Shown here piece by piece: positions 1 to 8,682 of a stretch of 32,255 bases of DNA. The stretch lies in contig JBGSWL010000015.1 in the NCBI GenBank assembly GCA_041752455.1, positions 1-32,255 of the forward strand, written 5' to 3'. Position 1 is the stretch's first letter. Each line of letters begins with the position of its first letter. This DNA is from JBGSWL01 sp041752455 (GTDB lineage Bacteria > Pseudomonadota > Alphaproteobacteria > Rhizobiales > Rhizobiaceae). The position numbers were made by a program, and so were the translations under genes. Under the pieces are notes generated by a model. It was not told where the DNA came from and ran no database searches. It saw only the letters and a list, made by a program, of their open reading frames with translations.

Positions 1-114
1 TGGCGTGACGACTACAACCATCACCGCCCGCATACGAGCCTCAACGGGCTCACGCCGCGGGAGTTCCTCAACCGGTCAGCAAAGGACCAAACCCTGAACA
101 GAGCTAACTTCTGA
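1..114 (+). CDS. IS3-family transposase (OrfB/integrase core), C-terminal fragment
   Basis: The frame is open from the window edge to a TGA at 112-114. It encodes 37 residues that begin WRDDYNHHRPHTSLNG, continue LTPREFL and end in NRANF. The pattern YN..RPH.SL...TP.EF is the classic tail of IS3-family integrase-core transposases, just downstream of the third acidic residue of the DDE triad, which lies outside the window. The protein moves its own IS by cut/copy chemistry. The 5' part is missing because the window starts here. Assignment to the family is secure; assignment to a named IS would need the full sequence. Confidence 0.85.
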   Translation, partial: WRDDYNHHRPHTSLNGLTPREFLNRSAKDQTLNRANF

Positions 115-140
115 ACGAGGACAAACCGGGGAGCAGGTCA
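1..140 (+). mobile_element. Right-hand end of an IS3-like insertion sequence
   Basis: The first 140 bases hold the end of a transposase gene followed by a short tail. The tail ends in GAGCAGGTCA, and its reverse complement, TGACCTGCTCCCCGG, has the 5'-TG...CA-3' ends usual for IS3-family inverted repeats. The other end lies outside the window, so the inverted repeat and target duplication cannot be paired. The element sits inside the 3' part of the giant gene on the opposite strand: the last 12 codons of that open frame come from IS sequence. The exact boundary at 140 is inferred from the CA terminus and may be off by a few bases. Confidence 0.7.
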
Positions 141-3100
141 AACCCCCAAAAGGTCAGACCGGCATCGTTGACCGGGGAGGAAAATGTCAGCGTGAGGGTG
201 CCGGAGTCCAGCCAGTAAATTGGAGCGCTCGGACCGAAGTTGCTGTTTGGTCTCGCCGCTCCCACGTGGGTATAAGTGTACGTCACCCCGTTCGGCAAAG
301 TCCCGGTGCCGGTGCTGCTCGATGCGCTGTAGCCGGACGTGACTACAAATGTTTCGAGATTTGCGGGCTGTCCGGGCAGGACCCTGGTTCCGGCTGGAAC
401 AGCATTGGCCCCCTCGACGGTATCCAGAATGCCGTCGTTGTCGTCGTCAATGTCGATGGCATCGTCGACGCCGTCACCATCGGTGTCGGCAATCAGACTA
501 ATGGTCGCCGTTGATGTGGCGCTGAGAGGGGTTACGCCGCCGTCGCCATTGCCCAAATCGTTGATCGTTGTGCTGAGTGTGACCGGGCCGATAAGGGTGG
601 CGGGCGGGTTGAAGACCAAGCCATTGGACGCAGCCAGCGTGGCGTTGATGGCCGAGAGTGGCGCGGTAATCGTGATGGTTCCGGTATCGTCACCGGTCAC
701 CTGCCCGGCGGTAAGGCCGCCGACGACGCTGGTGTCAATGTCGAGCGTGCCGGAAGCGATGGACAGCGTGACCGTTACATCGCCCGTGGCGCCGTCCGGG
801 TCCGAGAATGACATGCCGGTGATCGGCAATGGCTGCCCCTGCAGGCCGGTGAGCGACGCGGTGATAGCAGCCGGTGCCACGTTGAGCGCGGTGACATCCG
901 GCGCCATATAGTTGGTGAGCAGTTGGCCATTGCCGTCATGGTCAAAGTCGCGCGAGCCGGAACCCGCGGCCGCAGTATAGGTCAACTGCCAGCTCGAAAC
1001 GCCTGTCCAGCCAAAGGTGACGTTGGAAACGGGAGCACCGGCCTCAGTTTGTGTGCCGCTGGCCGTAATCGCTGTGGCCGTGGAACTCAGCGCAATGTTT
1101 GTCGGGCTGTCGACTGTGAAGCTCGACAAGCCGGCCCTCGCCGCGGTGACGGATTCAATCGGTGTGCCGGCAAGGCCATCCAGATCGCTGATGGTAAAGG
1201 TGGGATCAGCGACGATTGCGACGGTCTGGTTCGTGCCGCTTTCGAACATCTCCCAACGGATGACCGCTTCCACGCCGGCAGGCATGGTTACGCGCAGATC
1301 ATTGCCACTGGTGGCAAAGCGGATGAGCCCTGCGCTGGCGCCCGTTGCGGACACAACGGTGGCGCGGATATCGATGGCCTGGCCACCGACGGTGCCGGCA
1401 TTGACCCACAGGCCCGTGCCGCCGATGCCGACACCGCCAAAACCGCCAACCGGCGCATTCGTGGAAGTGCGCAGGGTAGGCGCGCCGGAGGCCGCAATCG
1501 TGGCGGGCGCCAGCAAGCCGTCATAGCCTTCGGCCCGGATGCCATCCGCTTCCACGGTGCCGTTGGTGACTTCGAGGGTCCAGTCGCCGCCAAGCGCCTG
1601 CGCGCCCGTGTTGTCGTCAGACGCGGCAATGTCTGCGCCGGTCGCAGACGCCAATGCCGCGACGGCTGCAACGTCCTGGCCGAAATTGCAGCCATAGACG
1701 AGGATGTCACCGTTTACGCCCAGCGCACTGCCGATGATGGCAAGATCTGCCGCGTAAGTGGAGCCGATCGAGTTGGTTGTCAAAAGGTCGCTGCCGAGGT
1801 GCAACTGGCCGCTTTCACCATGGGTTATCAGGTGAATGGCGGTGAGGCCGGAGTATCCTTGCAGCAGGTTGGCCAGTTCCTGAACGCCCGCCGTTCCGGG
1901 GGCTATCTGGATGACAGTGGCACCGGCCGGCAGTTGCGCCAGAATGTCGGCGGCCCCCGGAATGCCCATGTCCACGACGACCACTTCCGTCGAGACAGAG
2001 CCGATGATCGAGGCATAGGGCGCATCATTGACCGGCGTCACCGACACGCTGGTGGTGACAGGCGCGCTGTCGAGGCCATGGATGTCCGACACGACGAGTG
2101 TGAAGCTGCGCGTTCCAAGGTGCGGCGCGTCTCCATCCACACGGAAGGTTGCATTGGCGAGCAAGACCTGAAGGTCCAGCGCCGATATGGTGCCGGTGGC
2201 CGGCGCGATGGTGATCAATCCGTTCGGTTGGTCATGGGAAATGGTCACGTTGCCATTCGAAAGGCCGATGACGAGCTGACCGGCAGTCGAGGTTCCCAGC
2301 GGAATTTCGGCTCCGCCAAGCACCAGCACTTCATCGTCGCCATTCAGCACACCGGTGACAGCGATGGTGATTCCGGCGAGGGGCGCGCCGGTTACCGCAA
2401 CATCCAGTGCCGCAAACAGGGCGGCCGCATTGTCTTCGACGTAATTGGTCGAGAAGTTGTCGCCGCCGCTGCCCGAAGTGTCGCTCGGGTCAAGGCTGAC
2501 AACCGGCGGCACCGGTGTGACGTCAAGCGTGATGGTCGCTCGGTCGGTGCCACCCTGGCCATCGCTGACCTCGTAGTCGAATGGCGCACTGCCGCCCAGC
2601 GAATAGTCCGGACGCACATCCAGCGTGCCATCGCCATTGAGCGTGACCTGCGTTCCGTTCGCGAAGGTGTATGGCGTTCCCACAGTCAGCGGGATGGCGA
2701 CGGTCGGGTTGGCGGGGTCGAAGACAGCCGATACGGAGAGCGTGTCGCCATCGGCGTCGGTGTCATTGCCGACGGGTGCAACGTTGACAACAGAACCGGC
2801 GTTGACCGCCACAGGCCCGTCATTCACGGCAACTGGCGCGTCGTTGACCGGCACGACGGTGATCGTCGAAACCGCAGGCGCACTGACATTGCCCGCCGTA
2901 TCAGTCGCGGTGAAGGTGAACACCCGATCGCCCGCGGTCGGTGCTTCTGCGGTATTGGCGTAGGTCATGGTCCGCAGAATGGACTGCACGGTCGTATCGG
3001 TAAGCAAGTTGCCGTTGTTGTGGAAAAGGAAAGAGCGGGTCGAGGCAATGTAGCTGATGCTGACGCCGGAGACCGTCGCGCCCTTGTCGGCATTCAGCGG

Positions 3101-6100
3101 AAAGGTCTGGCCGCCGATGGAAACGATCTCGTTCGCGCCGTTAGGCGCAGGGCTGGCCATCACGATGACGACGCCAGTCAGGTCAGCCTCACCTTGCGCG
3201 GTCAAACCTGCTGCCGCGCTCGAGAGCATCGGAATTGCCGCGTCACCTTCTGTATAGGTGGCGGCATAGTCGTGGCTCGTATCGGCAACCGTTGCGGCCG
3301 AGTTGAGATCAATGATCGGCGTCGCGTTGTCGCGGAAGTCGAGATCAGACCTCAGTGGCACAGCCCCGGTACCATCCGCGGCCGTGTCGTTGTCGGTGTC
3401 GGCGAGATTGAACGTCGTGCCGGTCAGGTTCTCGTCGTTGACGTCGAAGCCATCATTGACATTCCCGCCTTCGAAGATGTCGAGAAGGCCGTCCATGTCC
3501 GTATCGGTCGTGGACGTGATCGTCGGCGGCGCCCCGTCGCCGCGCTCGGCGATGTCGTTGGCACCGACGCCGTCGCTGTTTGCGTCCAGGAAGTCAGGCC
3601 GTGAATCACGGTCAGTATCGACTGGAATAATGCCTTGGCCGACCGTAGGCGTCGCCGCAGCTGAACCGGCCGCTAGCGCTGCGCCGCGCACATCGTAAGT
3701 GTCGTCGAGACCGTCATGGTTGATGTCCATGATCGCGGCGCCAATTCCGGAAGGTGCCGTGTATACAGTCGTCGATTGCCCTTCAACGTTGTCAGTAATA
3801 CCGTCATTGTCGCTGTCGATGTCCAGATAGTTGGGTAAGCTGTCGCCGTCTTGGTCCGATCCGCCGTATTGCACGACTGTACGCCGCGTGGCGATGCTCA
3901 TGGCGTCTCCAGAACCAGTACTGGTTGTGATGGCTATATTGAAGCCGCTGATCATCGTTCCGTTGACACCCTCGATCCACAATGACGTCGAAGCGAAAGA
4001 CGTGGACAAAAGGTCAAATTGGAATGTGTCGCTGTCGACTGAGATCGGACCGGTCAGCGTGGTGGCTGCTGCGGACTGATTGACGCGGACATTAAACATG
4101 GAGGTATTAGTGATCGGGTTGCCTGCGAGATCGTACACCGTCAGGTTGAATACAAAGTGGTCGCCATCTATGTCCCGTATTTCGAACGAAGTCGAATTGA
4201 CCGCCCCGGATACTGTATTGGTCTGGTCTATATTCGCGTAGCGGTAATCAATTGTGCCAAGATTGCCGTTTATCCCCCCGAAGGCGGTGAATGTCATGAA
4301 TGGGCCGCCACCGGACGCGCCTCTCACGCCTGTGAACGATATGGTTCCAACCGACGAAGGACCTGACGCAAAGCTGCCGCCGGTCGCCGTACCCGACTTT
4401 GACACGAAATCGCTCGGCGCGAGCGAGATTGTCGGCGTCAAGCTTTGTTCGCCAACCGTCGCAATAATGTTTAACCCTTCGACAGTGTCGAGTATCCCGT
4501 CGTTGTCGTCGTCCACGTCAGTGGCGTTGGCGACGCCGTCGCCGTCGGTGTCGCGGCTGAGCGTTACGGTTGCGGTCGATGTACCGCCTTGGCTGTCAGA
4601 GACCTGATAGGTGAAGGTCTCGGTGTCATTCCCGCCGGGACCCATGACGACGCCAAGGGTGCCGTCCGCATTGCGCGTGACAACTGTGCCGGAGGAAAGC
4701 GTCACGCTGCTGCCGATGGTCGCAAGTGCGCTGCCGTCGACCTGTGAAATGAAGAGCACGTCGCCCTCGGCATCCGTGTCATTGCCGAGGACAGCAATGG
4801 AAGCCGAGACGCCCGGTTGCACGATGAACGAGTCGTTGTTCGCCACCGGCGGCAGGTTGATGCCGATGGTGGCGGCGCTGGCAAAGCCCTCGATGCCGAG
4901 TTCATTTGTCACCGCAAAATTGACTGTCCGGGCCGCCATGCTGGTGCTGCTCGTGGTGAAGCCGAGCGTCTGAAGGGCAAGGTCGAAAGTGGATTCTGCA
5001 ACGGCTGACCCGGTCACACAGAGCACGATCTGGGTGGCCGTCTGTGATACGATCTGGATGCCGACGGGAAGCGCGCCCGCATTCACGGTCAGGCTGTCGC
5101 CGGCTTGCGCATTGGCGAGCGTCGCGCGCACCTGCAGGATGTCGCCGGTGACGTTGGCAATGTGGGCGTCCGTGTCAACAACCGGAATCGTCAGGCCGCT
5201 ACCGGCCGGATATTCGGTGTTGTAGGCGCTGCCGGTTGCGCCGGAGGAATCATCGGCGTCGAGATCGATCGAAGCCTCGCTCGAGAAGGCAATGTGGTAT
5301 GACCAATTTTCCGCCGTCGTGATCGTGCCAAGCGTGAACTGGACGGCAACGCCGTTGTCGGTGGCTGGGTTGGTGTCCCAGCCGTTGTCGATGTCGCCGC
5401 CATTGTTGATGCCATTTCCATAGATGCTGGCGGAATCGTACTGGCCGGAGAACCAGTGATCGAACTCGCGGCTGCCCTGAGCCTCTGCGATGCCGACAAA
5501 GCTGTCATTGGGGCCACCCGGATCCTTGCGAACCGCGACCAGCGTGGGGTCGCCGGTCGTGTTGTTCGTCTGCGCCAGGTTCTGGGGGAGAGAGAAAGCC
5601 GGGCCGTTGTCGCCGCCGGACAGGAATGTATCGATGGTATGGTAGAGCTTGATGACCTGGGTGTTGCCGGGCGGCGGCGTCACGGTCATGTCGAGCGTCA
5701 TGTAACCGTCCGGCGCGGAATAGCTGGTCACCACGACCAACTGGTAGTCGGAGAGCGGGTTGTAGCTGCCGTTGTTGTTGGCGTCATAGTAAAGGGTGGT
5801 CGTGACCCGGAACGGATCATCCTGGGTTCCGCTGCCCGTGATCGTCTGGCCAGCTTCACGGAATGTCGCATCGGTCGAGGCCACGCCGGGTCCGTTTGCC
5901 GGACCGGAATAGGGGTTGGTATTGTTCCGATCGGTTGCCGGACCGACAACGGTATTTCCCACGGCCATGTAGATGCCGTTGAAAATCAACGTATTGTCGT
6001 CATTGAACCCGGGGGCGTAAAGCTGTGTCACTCCCCGGTAGTCGATCTGGTACTGGCCGTTTGAAATCACATGGATGCGCAAGCCATCCGAACCGTCAGC

Positions 6101-6925
6101 CGCTGTCCCGCCGGTCGGATTGATCACGGTCTTCGTCAGCAGTCCGTCCCACTCGCCGACGGCGAGGATCCCGGTCTCGACCTCACCGACAGTCTGCTCC
6201 AGATCCCAGTCACCACCCAACGTCGAGGCGCCTGTCGGATCGTCCGATGCGGCGATGTCGGCACCGGTGATACCGCCGAGGATCATCGCCGCTTCGAGGC
6301 CCTCGTCACCACCGGCAAAGTCACAGCCGTAGATCAGGATGTCGCCATCGGCGGTAAGCGCCTGGCCAATCATGGTCAATGCGCCGAGGTGCCGGTCCTG
6401 CATCGACGTGGCATCGAGCACGCCATTGCCGAGGAAAAGTTGGCCCTGCTCGCCGTGCGAGATGATGTGGATGGCCGAAATATCGCGGCGCCCGTCGAGC
6501 GCGGCGGCCAGTTGCGCGACGCCGTCGCTGCCCGCATCGAGCCGGATGATGTCCGCGCCGCCTGGGAGCGCTGCCACAATCGCCTGCGGGTCGGCAACGC
6601 CTGCGTCCAGCACATAGATTTCGGTTGGTTCGGAAACCGGGTCCGGCATCGGAGCCGAGAGTGCCGCAAAGAGCACGGCATCGACGGCCTCACTTTGCGC
6701 CTGTGCCTCGTCCCAAGAAGCCAAGGTCGCATCATCAGCAGTGCCGGCCGATGCCATATGATCAAAGGTCGCATCCAGCGCCGCATCGAGAAGGATCCGC
6801 GGCTCCAGCGCCCGGATCAACATATCGCTCACCGGGTGACCGCTACGACCGGTTTCGTTTGCCGCAGCGCCCCGTCCCCGACCGCGCAGACCCTTGGCCT
6901 TGCGGCCATCCCCTTTGGCAACCAT
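104..6925 (-). CDS. Giant LEPR-motif protein with two DUF4347 domains, 3' end cut by an IS
   Basis: This is a probable exported or surface protein of 2273 residues as it now reads. ATG at 6925 is preferred over the TTG at 6931 because AAGAGGGA lies at a good distance upstream. A basic start is followed by LEPRILLDA (about 40-48), the N-terminal motif of many large bacterial secreted repeat proteins. A first DUF4347 domain spans about 101-261, with SHG (His157) and YGC (Cys201). Next come a cadherin-like/VCBS segment (about 694-790) and an Asp-rich calcium-type repeat (DTDGDGV...DDDNDGILD). More Ig/cadherin-like modules follow, then a second DUF4347 copy with THG (His1702) and YGC (Cys1746) and a second near-identical Asp-rich repeat. 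The His-Cys spacing is 44 in both copies, reminiscent of caspase-fold His/Cys dyads, but activity is inferred. The natural C-terminus, where a type I secretion signal would sit, is lost: the final 12 residues are read from IS DNA. The gene is probably non-functional or not secreted. Confidence 0.85.
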   Translation of the reverse strand: MVAKGDGRKAKGLRGRGRGAAANETGRSGHPVSDMLIRALEPRILLDAALDATFDHMASAGTADDATLASWDEAQAQSEAVDAVLFAALSAPMPDPVSEPTEIYVLDAGVADPQAIVAALPGGADIIRLDAGSDGVAQLAAALDGRRDISAIHIISHGEQGQLFLGNGVLDATSMQDRHLGALTMIGQALTADGDILIYGCDFAGGDEGLEAAMILGGITGADIAASDDPTGASTLGGDWDLEQTVGEVETGILAVGEWDGLLTKTVINPTGGTAADGSDGLRIHVISNGQYQIDYRGVTQLYAPGFNDDNTLIFNGIYMAVGNTVVGPATDRNNTNPYSGPANGPGVASTDATFREAGQTITGSGTQDDPFRVTTTLYYDANNNGSYNPLSDYQLVVVTSYSAPDGYMTLDMTVTPPPGNTQVIKLYHTIDTFLSGGDNGPAFSLPQNLAQTNNTTGDPTLVAVRKDPGGPNDSFVGIAEAQGSREFDHWFSGQYDSASIYGNGINNGGDIDNGWDTNPATDNGVAVQFTLGTITTAENWSYHIAFSSEASIDLDADDSSGATGSAYNTEYPAGSGLTIPVVDTDAHIANVTGDILQVRATLANAQAGDSLTVNAGALPVGIQIVSQTATQIVLCVTGSAVAESTFDLALQTLGFTTSSTSMAARTVNFAVTNELGIEGFASAATIGINLPPVANNDSFIVQPGVSASIAVLGNDTDAEGDVLFISQVDGSALATIGSSVTLSSGTVVTRNADGTLGVVMGPGGNDTETFTYQVSDSQGGTSTATVTLSRDTDGDGVANATDVDDDNDGILDTVEGLNIIATVGEQSLTPTISLAPSDFVSKSGTATGGSFASGPSSVGTISFTGVRGASGGGPFMTFTAFGGINGNLGTIDYRYANIDQTNTVSGAVNSTSFEIRDIDGDHFVFNLTVYDLAGNPITNTSMFNVRVNQSAAATTLTGPISVDSDTFQFDLLSTSFASTSLWIEGVNGTMISGFNIAITTSTGSGDAMSIATRRTVVQYGGSDQDGDSLPNYLDIDSDNDGITDNVEGQSTTVYTAPSGIGAAIMDINHDGLDDTYDVRGAALAAGSAAATPTVGQGIIPVDTDRDSRPDFLDANSDGVGANDIAERGDGAPPTITSTTDTDMDGLLDIFEGGNVNDGFDVNDENLTGTTFNLADTDNDTAADGTGAVPLRSDLDFRDNATPIIDLNSAATVADTSHDYAATYTEGDAAIPMLSSAAAGLTAQGEADLTGVVIVMASPAPNGANEIVSIGGQTFPLNADKGATVSGVSISYIASTRSFLFHNNGNLLTDTTVQSILRTMTYANTAEAPTAGDRVFTFTATDTAGNVSAPAVSTITVVPVNDAPVAVNDGPVAVNAGSVVNVAPVGNDTDADGDTLSVSAVFDPANPTVAIPLTVGTPYTFANGTQVTLNGDGTLDVRPDYSLGGSAPFDYEVSDGQGGTDRATITLDVTPVPPVVSLDPSDTSGSGGDNFSTNYVEDNAAALFAALDVAVTGAPLAGITIAVTGVLNGDDEVLVLGGAEIPLGTSTAGQLVIGLSNGNVTISHDQPNGLITIAPATGTISALDLQVLLANATFRVDGDAPHLGTRSFTLVVSDIHGLDSAPVTTSVSVTPVNDAPYASIIGSVSTEVVVVDMGIPGAADILAQLPAGATVIQIAPGTAGVQELANLLQGYSGLTAIHLITHGESGQLHLGSDLLTTNSIGSTYAADLAIIGSALGVNGDILVYGCNFGQDVAAVAALASATGADIAASDDNTGAQALGGDWTLEVTNGTVEADGIRAEGYDGLLAPATIAASGAPTLRTSTNAPVGGFGGVGIGGTGLWVNAGTVGGQAIDIRATVVSATGASAGLIRFATSGNDLRVTMPAGVEAVIRWEMFESGTNQTVAIVADPTFTISDLDGLAGTPIESVTAARAGLSSFTVDSPTNIALSSTATAITASGTQTEAGAPVSNVTFGWTGVSSWQLTYTAAAGSGSRDFDHDGNGQLLTNYMAPDVTALNVAPAAITASLTGLQGQPLPITGMSFSDPDGATGDVTVTLSIASGTLDIDTSVVGGLTAGQVTGDDTGTITITAPLSAINATLAASNGLVFNPPATLIGPVTLSTTINDLGNGDGGVTPLSATSTATISLIADTDGDGVDDAIDIDDDNDGILDTVEGANAVPAGTRVLPGQPANLETFVVTSGYSASSSTGTGTLPNGVTYTYTHVGAARPNSNFGPSAPIYWLDSGTLTLTFSSPVNDAGLTFWGFDLLPGLSSFRS

Positions 6926-6945
6926 GCCCAATTCCCTCTTGGCGT

Positions 6946-6962
6946 GTAGTTTGCAAAACTAC
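6946..6962 (-). promoter_or_regulatory. Interrupted palindrome in the leader of the giant gene
   Basis: GTAGTTT-GCA-AAACTAC has perfect 7-bp arms around a 3-base centre, 21 bp upstream of the ATG at 6925. It could be an operator or a hairpin in the 5' leader, just upstream of the AAGAGGGA ribosome site. Which regulator would bind it is unknown. Confidence 0.4.
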
Positions 6963-7281
6963 TATCACAGGTTGAATGTTAAGCAAGAGTTAACGCGTGT
7001 GCCTTTGCGTCAAATCTATCAAAGGTTGCAGGAAGACCGATCGGTCGAATATTTGATTTCGGTCGGCTTTTCAGAGACTTGACGGTGAACGATGATCTGC
7101 GCAGCTCTCATAGGCCACGGATTCGTGACGAAATGGACACACGAGAGTGCACCGCGGCGGCCGACAATCGGAGCCTTCCATAACTTTTTGATCGCAGGTG
7201 ATTCGCGTCATGCGTGCAGGCTGCCCGTCGTTCGGAGCCACGCGGCCCCTTGCGGCATTCGGCGTTTCCCGCCATCTTCCG

Positions 7282-7297
7282 TTTACGCAAACGTCAA
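7282..7297 (+). promoter_or_regulatory. LiuR-like inverted repeat upstream of the nitronate monooxygenase gene
   Basis: TTTACGCAAACGTCAA matches the fadD-upstream site TTGACGTAAACGTCAA at 14 of 16 positions and ends 24 bp before the ATG at 7322. The ACGT-NN-ACGT core, from memory of the family, is typical of the MerR-type regulator LiuR, which controls branched-chain amino acid and acyl-CoA catabolism in proteobacteria. No LiuR gene is in the window, so the regulator is inferred. Confidence 0.45.
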
Positions 7298-7321
7298 GCC
7301 ACATCCTGCAGCGAGATCCTG

Positions 7322-8287
7322 ATGCCACTTCCCGAAACGCTCACCGCGCATCTGCGCATTCCGGTGGTTGCATCACCGATGTTCATCATCTCGCATCCGC
7401 CGCTTGTCATCGAGCAGTGCAAGGCAGGGGTGATCGGCTCGTTCCCGGCACTCAATGCGCGCCCCGAAGCGCAACTCGACGAGTGGCTTGCCGAGATCAC
7501 CGAAACGCTGGCCGCCCATGATGCGGCGCATCCGGGGCGCAAATCCGCGCCGTTCGCGGTCAACCAGATCGTACACCCGTCCAACAAGCGGCTCGAGCAC
7601 GACCTGACCATGTGCGTGAAATACAAGGTGCCGCTGGTGATCACGTCGCTGGGCGCGGTGCCGGAGGTCAATCAGGCGATCCACTCCTACGGCGGCATCG
7701 TGCTGCATGATGTCATCAACAACCGCCATGCCAATTCGGCGATCCGCAAGGGTGCGGACGGCTTGATCGCCGTTGCCACCGGCGCCGGCGGTCATGCGGG
7801 CCGGCTTTCACCCTTCGCGCTGATCCAGGAGATCCGTGAGTGGTTTGACGGGCCGCTGCTGCTTTCAGGGGCAATCGCCAATGGTGGGGCGGTGCTTGCG
7901 GCGCAGGCGATGGGGGCCGACATGGCCTATATCGGAACGCCGTTCATCGCGACGGATGAAGCGCGCGCGGTCGATGACTACAAGCAGATGATCGTGGATT
8001 CGTCTGGCGGCGACATCGTCTATTCGAACTATTTCACCGGCGTGCACGGCAACTATCTGCGCGGCTCGATCGAGCGGGCCGGCATGGACCCGGACAACCT
8101 GCCGGAAGCGGACCCTTCGAAAATGGATTTCGGCGCCGCATCGGAGCCGGGCGCGAAAGCCTGGAAGGACATCTGGGGCGCCGGTCAGGGCATCGGTGCG
8201 GTCAAGGACATCCGGCCGGTCGCAAGCCTCGTCGAGCGCCTTGCCAACGAGTACGAGGCGGCAAAGGCACGCATCTGCAAGGCATGA
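7322..8287 (+). CDS. Nitronate monooxygenase-like FMN protein (2-nitropropane dioxygenase family)
   Basis: A 321-residue TIM-barrel flavoprotein of the NMO/2-nitropropane dioxygenase family. Members use FMN and oxygen to oxidise alkyl nitronates, though many homologues have unknown substrates. Family marks are the phosphate/FMN region GAGGHAG at 154-160 with the candidate catalytic His158, SGAIANGG at 182-189 and AYIGTPFIATDEA at 202-214. I chose the ATG at 7322 because the protein then begins MPLPETL, just ahead of the first barrel strand (RIPVVASPM). The longer frame from 7214 adds a non-homologous-looking arginine-rich tail. The ribosome site is weak (GCGAG). The upstream LiuR-like site shared with fadD suggests a role near acyl-CoA or fatty acid metabolism, as is seen for some NMO homologues. 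That link is an inference. Confidence 0.85.
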   Translation: MPLPETLTAHLRIPVVASPMFIISHPPLVIEQCKAGVIGSFPALNARPEAQLDEWLAEITETLAAHDAAHPGRKSAPFAVNQIVHPSNKRLEHDLTMCVKYKVPLVITSLGAVPEVNQAIHSYGGIVLHDVINNRHANSAIRKGADGLIAVATGAGGHAGRLSPFALIQEIREWFDGPLLLSGAIANGGAVLAAQAMGADMAYIGTPFIATDEARAVDDYKQMIVDSSGGDIVYSNYFTGVHGNYLRGSIERAGMDPDNLPEADPSKMDFGAASEPGAKAWKDIWGAGQGIGAVKDIRPVASLVERLANEYEAAKARICKA

Positions 8288-8388
8288 GGCACACGGCGCT
8301 TGATCTTGGCCGCGCGCGTCGCTAAAGCCTCGTCAATCAATTGGTGCCATGTTGCGCCGGTTGCCTCCTCCGGCCCGCCCGGAACAGT

Positions 8389-8464
8389 GCCGCTTTAGCT
8401 CAGGTGGTAGAGCACATCATTCGTAATGATGGGGTCGTCAGTTCGAGTCTGACAAGCGGCACCA
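8389..8464 (+). tRNA. tRNA-Thr (anticodon CGT)
   Basis: A full cloverleaf can be drawn by hand. The acceptor GCCGCTT pairs with AAGCGGC, the D stem is GCTC/GAGC, and the anticodon stem CATCA/TGATG encloses loop TTCGTAA with anticodon CGT. The T stem GTCAG/CTGAC encloses TTCGAGT. The discriminator A at 8461 and an encoded CCA at 8462-8464 complete 76 bases. A short T-run follows. No integrase or duplicated tRNA 3' end was seen, so there is no sign that it serves as an attachment site. Confidence 0.96.
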
Positions 8465-8523
8465 CTTTTCCAGATCATCTTGTTTGCAGCGTCGGGATCG
8501 CCTCGTTCCGCCTGTTCACAACC

Positions 8524-8541
8524 ATTGACGTAAACGTCAAT
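8524..8541 (+). promoter_or_regulatory. LiuR-like 18-bp inverted repeat upstream of fadD
   Basis: ATTGACGT-AA-ACGTCAAT has perfect 8-bp arms with the ACGT-NN-ACGT core recalled for LiuR (MerR family). It lies 142 bp before the fadD ATG and nearly matches the site at 7282-7297. A role in fatty-acid or branched-chain acyl-CoA control fits the downstream gene. Regulator identity is inferred from motif and context only. Confidence 0.5.
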
Positions 8542-8585
8542 TGAACTTGCTACCCGTCGGGTGTTCTATTATGACGAAAGTATGA

Positions 8586-8655
8586 AGGCCTGCGGGAGAC
8601 AGGCCTGTCCGGCAATTGCCGGAGACACATCGCCGAACGGCATCGCACGCGATGC
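8586..8655 (+). promoter_or_regulatory. Three inverted repeats in the fadD leader
   Basis: Within 70 bases lie AGGCCTG-N7-CAGGCCT (8586-8606), the perfect palindrome TCCGGCAATTGCCGGA (8608-8623) and GCATCGC-AC-GCGATGC (8640-8655). A further palindrome, GACAGGCCTGTC (8598-8609), overlaps the first two, so alternative foldings exclude each other. If transcription starts near the LiuR-like site, all of this is 5' leader just ahead of the GGGAGG ribosome site. It may be a folded leader, an attenuator-type switch or a set of operators. Confidence 0.45.
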
Positions 8656-8682
8656 ATGCACGACCAAACCGGGAGGAACCTA

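Larger units (their letters stand above)
6926..7321. other. 396-bp intergenic region between two divergent genes
   Basis: I see no convincing gene here. The short frames crossing it have no ribosome site or recognisable protein. It holds the leader of the giant gene with an interrupted palindrome at 6946-6962, a GTTAA/TTAAC inverted repeat at 6978-6994, and a perfect 12-bp palindrome GACCGATCGGTC at 7035-7046 followed by a further GGTCGG half-site. A LiuR-like site lies at 7282-7297. The stretch from about 6940 to 7080 is more AT-rich than the rest and probably carries the promoter of the giant gene. Confidence 0.6.

Noticed and set aside
923..3604. 893-codon plus-strand open frame inside the giant gene
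   Set aside because: Arg/Gly-rich, domain-free shadow of the minus-strand coding frame in GC-rich DNA; no ribosome site.
8389..8464. Integration site for a genomic island at tRNA-Thr
   Set aside because: No integrase and no duplicated tRNA 3' end were found in the window; the accessory module starts 17 kb away.
8341..8544. 67-codon frame across the tRNA
   Set aside because: It covers tRNA-Thr completely; the fold of the RNA explains the sequence.
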